64,000 nucleotides of DNA. Origin: Ananas comosus (taxonomy: Eukaryota > Streptophyta > Magnoliopsida > Poales > Bromeliaceae). The notes beneath the pieces are model-generated. The model did not search any database and had not been told where the DNA came from. It was given only the letters and a program-made list of their open reading frames with translations. Shown here piece after piece: positions 50,153 through 61,185 of this stretch (positions are counted from its first letter, which is position 1; every line of letters starts with the position of its first letter). The translations under genes and the position numbers were made by a program. The DNA is taken from positions 12,673,607-12,737,606 of the forward strand of contig NC_033629.1 in assembly GCF_001540865.1 (NCBI RefSeq), read 5' to 3'.

Positions 50153-51675
50153 ATTTTAGTATTTGTTTTTAATAGAAGGTGTGATGCCCGAGGGATAAAT
50201 ATTATTATAAATATGGTGTTCAGTGGCCATGAATATGTCTTCGCCAAAACTATGCAAATTGTTTGATTTAAAATTTCATGTTTATTTGGTGATAAGCTTA
50301 TTTAATTATAAAAAAAAAATCAAAAGTTTCAGGTGTGAAAATCCCCCAAAAAAAAAAAAAATTTGAGGGAGCTATATTACAATATTGATTTACGTTTTTT
50401 TACCTTAATCAAGTTTAGTATATATACCTCTACAAATACTAATGTGGATGTAACTTAAATAAAATTATAAACTAGATGTATCAGAATCAATTAGTCGCAT
50501 CCTGCTGTAATTTTATATTAAATAATTAATTATTTTTTTTAATTACTACACAATAATATTTTAATATCTTATTCAACACTTCATGACTAATTTTTTATTG
50601 AACCTTCCTCACAAAACATTAGCTTATAGCCTACAAATTTTATAAACTAAAAATTATGCCAAATCTAAAATCTACATCTACATGTGAAGCAAATGCCTCT
50701 ATATCTTACTTTTAGGTCCAAATTATTAAGTAGATTCATATTTTATTGTCACGTTTGTTAGGTTCTAGTGTGATTTATTAATATACAATACAAAACCTAG
50801 ATCTGAAAATTAATGGAAACCAACGAGTCCTAAATAAATATGAAATTAACATTTTATATACCTATAATTTGTAATTTAATTGATAAATTACACAAAAACT
50901 TTCACATCCGTGCTTCGATAATCTCCTACAAGTATAATTTATAAGTCCTGCGCAATCCACGTGCTTTGACCACTTCACATGCAATAATTGTACTCCCCAG
51001 GTCGAAAAATAGAAAAAATAATAATAATAAAAAATGTTACATAGGATTCCTTTTTCAATCATTATTTTGATTTTGATAGCAAATGACAAAAAATGACTTG
51101 TGTCCATTAAAGTTGCACGTTCTCTTAAATTGAAAAAGATAAAAATGTACAAAATTTCCCTATAATGGTCTATTATTTTGAATTAGCTATATAATTTTTA
51201 GATTTTAATTTTTTAATTTATTTGATTTGAATCAATCAACGATATTTTAACTTTAATATTTGAATGCGTCATTTATTTTTACATATTTAGTCAATATAAT
51301 TTATGTATTTATTATAATTATAAATTTACTAAAATATGTAATTAGCTTTCTTACGATTAGAAATTTACTAAAAATACATAATTAGCTTTAATTTTGAAGT
51401 TAAAATATTTTTAACTAACTCAAATCAAATAGATTGAAAGGTTGAATAGTAAAATTAAAATTTTAAAAGATTTCATAGCTAAATCAAAATGGTCTATAAT
51501 TTAGATAAATTTTATTTATATTTTTTATTTTTGAAAAATGAACGAAGTGGATAGTATGCTTTCTATTTCTCAAAAAATTAATTTGACTTTTTTGGATAGT
51601 TTGCATGGAATCTATTATTTTGTAATTATCACCAACTACATTTTACTCTTATTTATGGTCTTAGTTTTTTTTGTT
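50153..51675. other. Intergenic AT-rich region, no gene recognised
   Basis: No coding exon, RNA gene or complete transposon identified. Confidence 0.5.
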
Positions 51676-51858
51676 TGAGCAATGTTACAGGTACACCCTA
51701 AAGTAGGGTGTACATTTTACACCCATTTAATCCTAAGACCGTTCTTGTCATATCAATTTTTTTAAATTGTACTAAAAATCAATTCGATTTTTATTAACCC
51801 TAGAATTGCGGGTATAAGATGTATACTCCTTTTTGAGGTGTACAATAAGCATTTTTCC
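51676..51858. mobile_element. Candidate MITE near the WDR74 promoter
   Basis: The left arm, GCAATGTTACAGGTACACCC then GGTGTACATTTTACACCC, matches the inverted right arm (AAATGCTTATTGTACACCTC then AGTATACATCTTATACCC) with scattered mismatches. About 183 bp, AT-rich, non-coding. Confidence 0.55.
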
Positions 51859-51881
51859 TTTTGTATTTTGTAAAAAATATT

Positions 51882-52049
51882 TGGAGACCCCTAAACAACA
51901 GGTCATATTGAAATGGCCCCGCAAACTTTAACCTTTTTTTTTTTAATACTCCTTTTACTTTCAAATTTTCAAAAATTTTGAAAATTGAAAGTTAATGGGG
52001 CAAGTTGAGGGAGCAATTTCGAAACGGCCTATAGTCGAGGGGTCTCCAT
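51882..52049. mobile_element. Short MITE adjoining the WDR74 promoter
   Basis: The left end, TGGAGACCCCTAAACAACAG, and the inverted right end, TGGAGACCCCTCGACTATAG, bound 168 bp. The arms continue in weaker inverted similarity (GGCCCCGCAAACTTTAAC versus TGCCCCATTAACTTTCAA). Its right edge is about 250 bp from the WDR74 start codon. Confidence 0.7.
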
Positions 52050-52083
52050 ACATTTTTACCTCGTGATCTCCTTAAACCGTACG

Positions 52084-52228
52084 AGCCCAATAGGCCGGTC
52101 CATTTAGGCCCGACCCGTTTAGGCCCGACCCATTTATTCTAACTTCTTAAACCATTTCACTCGGTTTGGCTGAACCTCCTCCCGCCACCCTCGTCGTTCT
52201 GCGGCGGTCCCTAAAACCCTAACCCTAA
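52084..52228 (+). promoter_or_regulatory. Site II-type and telo-box motifs of the WDR74-type promoter
   Basis: AGCCCA (TGGGCT, a site II element) lies at 52084-52089. A direct repeat TTTAGGCCCGACCC occurs at 52103-52116 and 52118-52131. A double telo box AAACCCTAACCCTAA occupies 52214-52228, 75 bp before the ATG. The pairing of TGGGCY and AAACCCTA is known from plant ribosomal-protein and ribosome-biogenesis promoters and fits the gene's role. Confidence 0.65.
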
Positions 52229-52302
52229 TTCCTCTTCCTTTTATATCTTCTCTTCCGAATCCAGCGAATTGCACACTCAGTATCGAAGGAGCCACATCGA
52301 AG

Positions 52303-55300
52303 ATGCCGCGGACGAGCGCCGTGGAGTCCCCCGGTTGCCCTCCGCTGAGGGTTCTCACCGCCGACGCTCTCGGCCTTGTCAAAGGTGAGACCTTTTCTTA
52401 GCAAATTATTCTATTTCCATGTTATTTATTGGTGTAATCTTATGAGATTGTTGTTGTTGCTGTTGTTGTTATTGTGTGCGTGTTTTGTGTTGGGGTACAG
52501 TTGTCGAAGCCCGCGGAAAGGCGGGAACGCCGAAGGTGGTGGAGACGTGGGGTCCACCCGACGCCTCGCGGTGCGTCGTCGCAGCTTCATTCGCCGATCG
52601 AAAGAAGAAACCGGTATGCCGAACTTTATGGTTCTTAATGGTGGCTTAGTGCTTGATTGTGTTGTTGATTGTATCGAGACATGCAATATATACTGATAAG
52701 TGAAAACAGTGTCCAGGTTATATTTTCGTTATTTTGTATGTTGTTTGAAAATTATTCCAGTTGTAGGAAGAGATGAGTTTAGGTGTTGCCAAATTCGATG
52801 ATTCCATATGCTAATGAATAATGAGAAATAGATGTTAGCGAGAAAAGTCGGTATTCGGAATTTAGTAATCCTGGCCAATATAAGGCCTTTATTATGTTTT
52901 GAGGTATGAAAAGTATGCAACAATGGGTGCCATAGGATTTTATCGCACTGATTGTGATCAGTATGCCTAGGTCTAGTAGAAGACATTAGGAATGTAAAGG
53001 ATCTTAGATACCACACTCACTGGCTAAGTGTTACTTCTGTATGCTCAAGCGGCAAGATGGCCAGAAAATTTTTGGTTGTTACAGGCAAAGCATTTTTGAG
53101 GAATGATGATGCTTCCTGCCTTGGTGAATTTTCTCGTTTTTTACAGTTTTTATTACTATTGTTAGAATACTTCATACTGTTGTTGTTTGTTTTTTCTTTT
53201 TTTTATAGTTTGTTCCTTTTAGTTGAGGTTAAACAAGCTTTTTGGCACTTTATTTGGTAACTACTGGACATGCCTTGCATATTTGAATGTTGATGATTGG
53301 TGTTACATATTTTTTCTACATAGTGACTATTCTTTAATGTTTTTTTCTGCAGATTTTGGCTGTTGCACGGAAGAATGGATTGGTAAGTTGCTTTTAAATT
53401 GCAGAGCAGTTCAAGTTTTTCTTGATAACTAGCAGTTTACTGGCTATATCTATTTATCCTGACATTTATCTAGCATTATGAACTGTAGATTGACTTTTTG
53501 AATCCGCTGACTGGGGATGCTGTGGCCACTATCAAATTTGGTGAATCTGGGTCCGCCGATTGTGCTGCGGAGGGCGATCCAATTGTTGGCTTGCATCTCT
53601 TCAAATCAAGGAAACCAGAATCGACTGCTATGTAATATCTACTATGCAGATTTTTATTATGTTTGTGTTTATTGTTTCTGCGAACCAGTTTCCTCTTGTT
53701 TAACATAGTTATTTAACATAGTTTCTCATGCTTAATAAATAACCTGTATTTTACAATTTACATGTATGTATGAAATTTGGAGTTATGCAATACCCGTTAG
53801 CCGTCTTTTCTATGTATATTTGTGAAGATAACATTGTTTTAGATATTTGATCATACAGTGTTTGATGGCCTTAAAAATTGATGCATGCTGATGAAATTAA
53901 GTAGATATGATATGACTAGACAACATTAAGAAACATTACAGATCTGAAAATAGACTGGCGCAGTGCTTTCCTCACTTTTTTGGAGCTTCAGAAGTATTTT
54001 CTGAAAATGATCTCGACTTACTAACTGCAATTCCTCTTGTTGTTGTATCAGGTTGGGTGTATCACTTATATGTACAGAAAAAGGAAAAGCATGCTTGAGA
54101 TCTGTTGCAAAGAGGGATGCACAGCCTGATTTGGATACTGATTCTCAAAGCACGTGGAGTGTCTGCAATGCTGGTCAAGTATTATGTTCTTCAGTGGATG
54201 GAAGTGAGAACTATGCTTTATTCGGCGGGTGAGATATTTTGAATCTTAATGAGGTTTTTCTAAATGTAAATAGGTTTTCAGTGATAATATGTTAATGCGG
54301 TCATGATCAACAATGTGAGTAAGAATATCATAATTGTTTAAACTATTTTCTTTGAAGTGATTTTTGTTCTTTATATTTTAGGAAACGTGTTGAACTTAAT
54401 TTATGGGACCTTGCCAACTGTAGTAAGTTATGGACTGCTAAATCTGTAAGTACTCTTATCTTTCTGTACTATAAATTTATAATTAAATAATACTGCATGT
54501 TGCAATCTGTTTCCTGATTAGAATTTTTGCTGTTTGATCATGGCCTTTTTGAAGCCTCCATCTAACAGCCTTGGTATATTCACTCCAACCTGCTTTACTG
54601 CTGCAACTTTCTTAAGCAAGGATGATCATCGCAAGATTGTGGCTGGCACCAACAGTCATCAGGTATCGTGATATCTACTTATTTTCAGTGTTTGTGATTG
54701 GCAATCCTGAAGACTTGCTGCAAGCTTGTCAGATCTTCATTTAATTATTTGTAAGGTTTTTTTCCCCTCTGTGCTAATGAAATATCTGTATCAGATTCGC
54801 CTATATGATATTTCTGCCCAAAGAAGGCCTGTTATTTCTGTCGATTTCCGCGAGTCTCCTATTAAGGCAGTTGCTGAGGATCTGGATGGCCATATTGTCT
54901 ATGCAGGGACCGGATCTGGGGACCTTGCTTCCTTTGACATCAGAACAGGTATATTGGAATGGTGTCAGAAGATTCTCTTACATGTATGGCTGTGTAGCTA
55001 TTAATTCTTCACAACTACTTCATACCTTGTAATATTGATGAACTATTCTTGGGATGGATATCAGCTTAAATATTCTCACTATCACACATATTTGTGCATG
55101 GTTGCGATTGAGCATACTTGAATAGATTCAAAACTTCGATTTGGAAGTACTCTAATTAGCAGAAATGGAGTTGAAAGTAATTAAATCAAACTCAAGCTGA
55201 CAATTCTTACTCCTTGTTTGGATGTCAGAGTATGATATTCAATGATAACTTATTTGTTATGAAGGATTTTTTTTGTGCAGTTGGAAACTATGAGTTTGAT

Positions 55301-57730
55301 TTTTGCTCCATAAAACGTCTTGGCATCCATGATTTTTTAGGATCACGTATTTCACCTATGAGGTGACTTTATATTTTCTAAAAAAATGACTTGGAGGCCG
55401 AATATGGTATTACACTCCTTATCTCCCAAATACTACTATCTTATTTAGTAAATCAAAGGGATATACAGACAGATGTTCATGCATCCAAACATGGCCCTAC
55501 TTGTTCGATCTGAGGCTAAGTTGCAAAAAGTTCAGTTGTAACTAAGATTATTATTTTGATGCTTCATAGTATTCTAAGTTATCTTATATATCTCACCACT
55601 TATTATACTGTATAATCAACTTCTATAATTGAGTTCTATCTCAAAGTTTTGCTTGAGAATATTCAAGGTCAATGAATTAAAAACATAGACGTGACCATAA
55701 TAGTTGGGAAATAATTGTTCAATGTGTTATAGTTGTGAGCTTACAACTAAAAGAGAATATCGCTTTTGCCAGGTAAATTGTTGGGATGCTTTGTGGGCAA
55801 GTGCAGTGGAAGCATTCGATCAATAGCCAGGCATCCAGAATTGCCTGTAATAGCATCGTGCGGTGAGAATTCAATAGTAGCTTTATCTTTGAGATGCACA
55901 AGATATCCATACTTTTTTTTAAGCATAACATGTTCTTCTTGTTTCCATTTCCAAGCATATATTACTTAATTGATAACCTGGTGATGTTCTTCTTTCGGTG
56001 ACTATGATTACTTAATCTTTGTTGCTGGGAAAAACTTATTTGCTTTGGCTAGTACGAAGAGGTTTTATTTGCTGATAGTTATTGTATACATGGATGTGAA
56101 TCTCCATAATTCTGACGACTGATGTGTTGGCGTTGGGAGTAGAAAAGAATTGTCATAACAGAAACATGACAAATGGTTGACTTGTTGCAGATTTAGTTGC
56201 TATTCTGACTTGCCATCACTTAGTTCATGGGAAGTTTAAACTGCGCCTTGGAGCAGCTACATGAATTCTTGAGTTGGTGTCATGGCAATATTTTATTTTA
56301 TTTTATTTTAATATTAATTTTCTTTTAAAGTTGTTTGCAGACAACTGTATGATTGCTTGAGTTAGTGTCATGGCATAATATATTTTTGCATTTAAAATTG
56401 TTTACATAGAAGTATAGAACTGACGTAATGTTGCTTTTCCAGGACTTGACGCCTATCTGCGTTTGTGGGATGCAAAGACTAGGCAACCTCTCTCTGCAGT
56501 ATGTCAGAGTTACTTGTAATCTTGTACTACGTGGTTCTGCTGAATACAACTGTTTTTGTTGAACCATATCAGATTTTCACCTCTAACTCTCATGCATTTT
56601 GTATTTTGATGGCTATCAAGACTACCTGACCAACTAAAGTAAAGGATGCCGACGATTTGGAGTATTTACTGCTAACTACTATTTAAAGTATCGTCATCTC
56701 AGTACTAATTATAAAAAAGCATGTTAAGGCACATTCTGTGTCCATGATTAAAGAATATTTGTTAATGTTAACTAATGGAGGCTAAGAATTTAATAATCAT
56801 TTGATGTTGTTCATATTCAGAAAATTAGGTTCGATTATCAAATACAAGTATCATTACATTCTGTCAATCAAAGTTAGTTTGGAAATCTTACATTTGAGTA
56901 GATTAGGTTATGATAGGTTATGTTAAGTCAGTAGATTTTTTATAAGGTTATCTTTATTCTGCACTTTATATTTATCTATTCGATGTATGTTTGGGTGCAG
57001 GTTTTCCTCAAGCAGCATGTCACGAGCGTAGTGATCGATTCACACTTTTCTGCTGAAGGTTAGCTTCATCTTATTTATATGATACTTTTTGTCATTCACT
57101 GCTGGATTTAGGTTTTTATAGTGAATCCATTTATATTCAAGTTGAATTTAGCTCTCCATCTAATTGTGCTACTTCACTCGTTTTTTTTTTTTTTTTTTTT
57201 TTTTTTTAGGAATCTCGAGTGTGAAGCCTCAGTTAGATTGTACTAATCATTCATGCTATATGCAAGTCATAACAATTCAGTACATTTATTATCCCAATCT
57301 ATGTATCATACTTTTGACATGTTATTTTAACTTCGTTGCAAACTTGGGATGAGTTATTCATTAGGATAAGTGTATTATATTACCCTTTCATCTATGTTGT
57401 GTATGTACAAATTTTCTAGCTCCAGAACCACTGGAGAACCTGTAGGTTGACTTGTAGGTGCAGAATACAATCCGACGGCTGGATCACTAGATGATACCTA
57501 ATCAAGAACTTTGAAGGCAATCTAATGGTTTTTTTTTCTTTTTTGGTGTTGCGTATTATTTCAGAATCCGAAGTAGTTGAAGGTCCGCAACCAGTAACAA
57601 AGCAAGACAAGAGGGAAGTTGACAAGCCAGAGCTTTGTAAGCAAAGGAGCAAGAAGAAAAAGAGACGAGTAGATGCCGATACAAATAGAAAGAAAATAAA
57701 GGTCCGAGATGCTGCTACTGATGCTCTTGC

Positions 57731-57765
<35 letters not shown>

Positions 57766-57782
57766 GTCACATAAGTTTCTGA
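52303..57782 (+). CDS. WDR74 (NSA1): WDR74/Nsa1-type WD40 protein, 60S ribosome biogenesis (430 aa)
   Basis: Twelve exons: 52303-52384, 52501-52613, 53353-53382, 53489-53631, 54052-54228, 54382-54445, 54555-54662, 54795-54948, 55773-55862, 56443-56498, 57001-57058 and 57565-57782. They join to 1293 nt with GT-AG borders. The protein is one seven-bladed beta-propeller: blade segments include FLNPLTGDAVATIKFG, KRVELNLWDLA, QIRLYDISAQRRPVISVDF, YAGTGSGDLASFDIRTGKLL, SIRSIARHPELPVIASCG and AYLRLWDAKTRQPL. A Lys/Arg-rich tail (KKKKRR) suits nucleolar targeting, and a run of 11 Asp encoded by (GAT)n precedes the terminal GHISF. Yeast Nsa1 and human WDR74 act with the AAA ATPase Rix7/NVL2 in remodelling pre-60S particles. 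The role here is inferred from the family. Exon 3 is only 30 nt. Gene order and length match plant homologues. Confidence 0.95.
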
Positions 57783-58327
57783 AACCTGAGGACGACAACG
57801 AATTGCCAGTTTCTAAAAGAAGCGAATTATAAGGAGAGAGGAGCGAGATTAGCTGTAGCTGGGTCATGAGCAAGATTAAGCAGAAAAAGGAGCCAAAAAA
57901 ACCATCTTTCTCAATGAGCAAGATTAGGCTGAAAAAGAGGAAAAACCATCTTTATGCGTTTCTCATGGTTAATCTGTTTATATCGAAATCTTTAGTCGAG
58001 TCCTGCTGGAGTAGGAATCTGGTACGGCCGGCGGAGTAGTCAGCAAACAAGAGTGTTGATGAAGATGCTCGCAGCAATTTCTACCTGAGGAGTGGAGGCC
58101 GATCATATAACATCTCTTCATAGTTTGGTGCAAGTTATCGACCGGCAGCATTCAGGGGAAAATTTAAAAAAGAAAGAAATCCAGAAGAGCATGTGTTCTT
58201 TCCTTTCTCATTTTTCGTAATATATTTCATAGGCAATTTATGTTTAAAAATTGATGTGGAATGAGAAATGTTTGCTATGTTGAGGAAGAACTTTTAAGTT
58301 GATTTTTTTTTTTTTTTTTCCTACTTA
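57783..58327 (+). other. 3' UTR and downstream flank of the WDR74-type gene
   Basis: No coding frame or transposon recognised. The sequence continues from the stop codon and probably holds the 3' UTR. Confidence 0.5.
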
Positions 58328-58858
58328 GGCGATGTTTGGTTCCGCGTAAAAGTGGGTGGAAAAAAAATTTCCTGTGAAAAATTAGTTTGTTGCTGGTTTG
58401 GTCAACGGTAGACCTCTCTCTCATTATATATTTATATAATATATTATTTATATATTATATAATATAATTTTATTTATAAATATATATTTATTATATATAG
58501 TAATTTATTTTTATATAAAAATATTATTATATAATATTTTATTTATAAATTTATAATTATTTATTAATATTTTTAAATATATAATTATGTAATATATTTA
58601 TTATAACTTTAAATAAATTTAATCTATAAACAAAAATTATAATAATAATATATAGACTATAATAATTATTATATATTAATAATATATATAATAAAAATAT
58701 ATTAAATAGTTATTTATTTATTTATATTTTTTCAACCAAACAATCATTATGAAAAAATATTTTTCTTTTACTATAAATCAAACACCAAATGACGTAAAAT
58801 TTTTTTTCCACCGAATTTTTTTTTTTTTTTACAGTTTTACTTGGAACCAAACACACCC
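58328..58858. mobile_element. MITE with GTTTGGTTCC-type inverted ends
   Basis: The left end, GGCGATGTTTGGTTCCGCG then TAAAAGTG, matches the inverted right end, GGGTGTGTTTGGTTCCAAG then TAAAACTG. 531 bp, with an extremely AT-rich core (58430-58720) built of TATA/ATTATT words. The GGGTGTGTTTGG tip is frequent in Harbinger- and hAT-like plant MITEs. Target duplication unresolved, so superfamily left open. Confidence 0.75.
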
Positions 58859-59650
58859 GTATTTGCTTGCTATCTATGAGTTTTTTGTGCAGTTTTAGAA
58901 AAATATTAATGCTTGGTACGATTCTGATGGTGATACGGCCTGCCGTTAGCTGTGCACAAACAAATTCAGCTTTGTAAAATGGGGTTAAAATCAGTTTTAG
59001 TAAATAATGAGCGGATTCAAAAAATGCATCTGTTACTAATCTCACCGCCTGCAATGTAACTCTTCAAAGATCTTTCTGCTGTATGAAAGACTCTTTTGCA
59101 TAGTTTGTCATTCGCCATGTGAGAAAAAGATTTTAGTCGCCTCTTAAAAACTTTCTAGATATAGTAAAAGATAAGATTTTAATAAGTATCAAATAATACT
59201 AATCGATTTAGAAACAGAGCAAAAATTATGGTTTAGAAACACTTAACTAACCCCTTGTATAGATATTTACGCAAAATGTTATGCATGCCGAGATTAATTG
59301 CATGTGTTTATAAAGAAATCGAAAAATAAAAGATATCATTAATTCCGGTTCTAACTGGGCTACTCGAGCTGTAATTAATTTGGTCTTCTAATAACAAATA
59401 AGTAATTACTCGATTGAGTGAAAACTACACAGTATAGCTATGGGATATATATATGCATACGTTAGGTTTTTGTACATCTATACCTATACATTATTTCCCC
59501 TAAAGTCTTGCCACGTGGCGGTACCTCCTTTATCCTTACCATCTCCTCTCTTTTCTAATAACAATTGTTGCAACCGCATAAAACCTTTGATCTTCCAATT
59601 AATTAATGAACAATTTTAAACCTACACTCTTCATCTCCCCACCAAGTTAC
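58859..59650. other. Intergenic region, no gene recognised
   Basis: AT-rich. Near 59615-59645 stands a partial first copy of the ACACTCTTCATCTCCCCA text that is duplicated just downstream. Confidence 0.5.
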
Positions 59651-59964
59651 GATCTTAAACCCACACTCTTCATCTCCCCAACAAGGAGTTACTAACGCAT
59701 CATTAACTTTAATAATTACAATGATCCATACAATTAGCACCACTAAAACCCCATCATCACCATCTCTTCATTCTCCGAAACCAAATACCACACTCCAACA
59801 ATGTAACGATCTTAAACCCACACTCTTCATCTCCCCAACAAGGAATTACTAACGCATCATTAACTTTAATAATTACAATGATCCATACAATTAGCACCAC
59901 TAAAACCCCATCATCATCATCTCTTCATTCTCCGAAACCAAATACCACACTCCAACAATGTCCT
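59651..59964 (+). repeat. 157-bp tandem duplication upstream of the LTP-like gene
   Basis: GATCTTAAACCCACACTCTT begins at 59651 and again at 59808. Both copies run through CAAGGA(G/A)TTACTAACGCATC, TACAATGATCCATACAATTA and CTCCGAAACCAAATACCACA to CTCCAACAATGT, with only about two differences. Such near-identity implies a recent event. It duplicates the presumed promoter/leader, including upstream ATGs. Confidence 0.93.
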
Positions 59965-60299
59965 ATGTTACAAACCAACTCTTCTTTCTATTATTCTTAT
60001 TATTATTCTCGAACGCGAGTACGAACCCGTCAACGCCATTCGGGTCGAGCCATGATTGTTCGGGCGCGTTGTTTGGGTTCAGCGAATGCTTGGATTTTGT
60101 GAAGGGCGGGGCGAACGGGGCCGAATCGGGATTGTTGCTCCGAGCTCGATCACGTGCTGAGCCGGAGCGTCACGTGCCTCTGCGAGGCCATACGAGAAGG
60201 GGCAAGGCTAGGCGTACCTGTGAACGTTACCAAAGCTCTCGCTTTGCTCTCGCTTTGTGGGCTCTCCCACACGCCAATAGTCCCCTGTTACAAAAGTAA
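59958..60299 (+). pseudogene. Non-specific lipid-transfer-protein-like (LTPG-type) gene with one frameshift
   Basis: From the ATG at 59958, a signal peptide (NQLFFLLFLLLFSNAS) leads into HDCSGALFGFSECLDFVKGG, giving Cys 1 and 2 of the eight-cysteine motif. At about 60130-60138 (GGATTGTTG) the frame slips. The other frame continues with the CC pair, then VTCLCEAIREGARLGVPVNVTKALALLSLCG and VPCY, supplying the remaining six Cys. All eight are present, split across two frames by what appears to be one extra T. NVTKALAL and the Cys spacing fit GPI-anchored LTP-like proteins that bind lipids at the cell surface. A GT donor at about 60295 (AAAAGTAAGA) may lead to a tail exon that I cannot identify. 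Either a one-base sequencing error or a young pseudogene. Confidence 0.75.
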
Positions 60300-60907
60300 G
60301 AGGTGTATTTTTTTTATGGTCCAATGTCATATAAACAAATTGCTTTCATGAGAAAAAATAAGTAAAATAAGATTTCTTCGTACTCATTTTTTTTTCATTT
60401 TTTTGGCGCATAAGAATGGTTCATATTTTGTAATTTTTTTAATTTTTGTTATCTTTTTGTTGTTAAATTGTATGTGTACTGAAATTAGGGTTTCGTGGAT
60501 TGTAGCGCAGCATCGCGGGGGAAAGCGAAGATAGATTTGGAGTCAATGAGAGGAAAGAAGTGGTAGGTTTGGAGAGATCTGTAGGGAATCAACGTGGCTG
60601 TGACGAAAAAGGAGCTCGACGTTGATAATGGCGGCAAAGGTAATGTGGAGATGGGGATTCGTCTCCCCGATGTCGGTAGTACGGTCAAAATGCGTATGGA
60701 GTAATAATTCTATTGCTGCTTATTTTATTACTATTTTTTATAATTTATTTACTGAAATTATAAATTTTGTTACATTTGTACGTATATTTGTTTCATATTT
60801 TTTATTTGTATATATGTTAATATATATTATCTTTATTTATTAATGTCTTATGGTAATTCAAAAAATTTAAAATTTTTACTTTGTGAATCTTCTGTCTTCT
60901 ATAGCAT
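60300..60907. other. Region between LTP-like gene and Helitron-like end
   Basis: AT-rich DNA with one more balanced stretch (60480-60700) whose origin I cannot assign. No convincing exon. Confidence 0.4.
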
Positions 60908-60940
60908 CAGCCCGCCGCAATGCGCGGGTAACTTCACTAG
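60908..60940 (+). mobile_element. Candidate Helitron 3' terminus
   Basis: A GC-rich hairpin (CCCGCCGCAATGCGCGGG, at about 60911-60928) is followed after about 8 bp by CTAG and then T. This is the canonical Helitron 3' end: a short stem-loop shortly before CTRR, inserted in front of T. The left boundary (TC after A) is not located, so the size and any captured gene pieces, such as the GC-rich stretch at 60480-60700, are unknown. Confidence 0.6.
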
Positions 60941-61185
60941 TGATATCTAAAATTAAATAAAATAGAGTGTATCCCTACATAATCATAGAAACATTTTGAG
61001 TTTTATTTATGTTCCACAAAAGATGATCCCTGGGAACAAATACAAAAACAGAAAGCAAAACAGAACAAAGCCCAATATACCAACTAGCTAGAACTACACG
61101 TGTAGTACGAAAGCACACAAACATGCAAAAGCACACAAACAAGCAAAAGCCCAATATATTAACTAGACTTCCATCCTCTAGCTAG

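Noticed and set aside
57715..57921. Minus-strand poly-His frame
   Set aside because: Antisense of the GAT run in the WDR74-type last exon.
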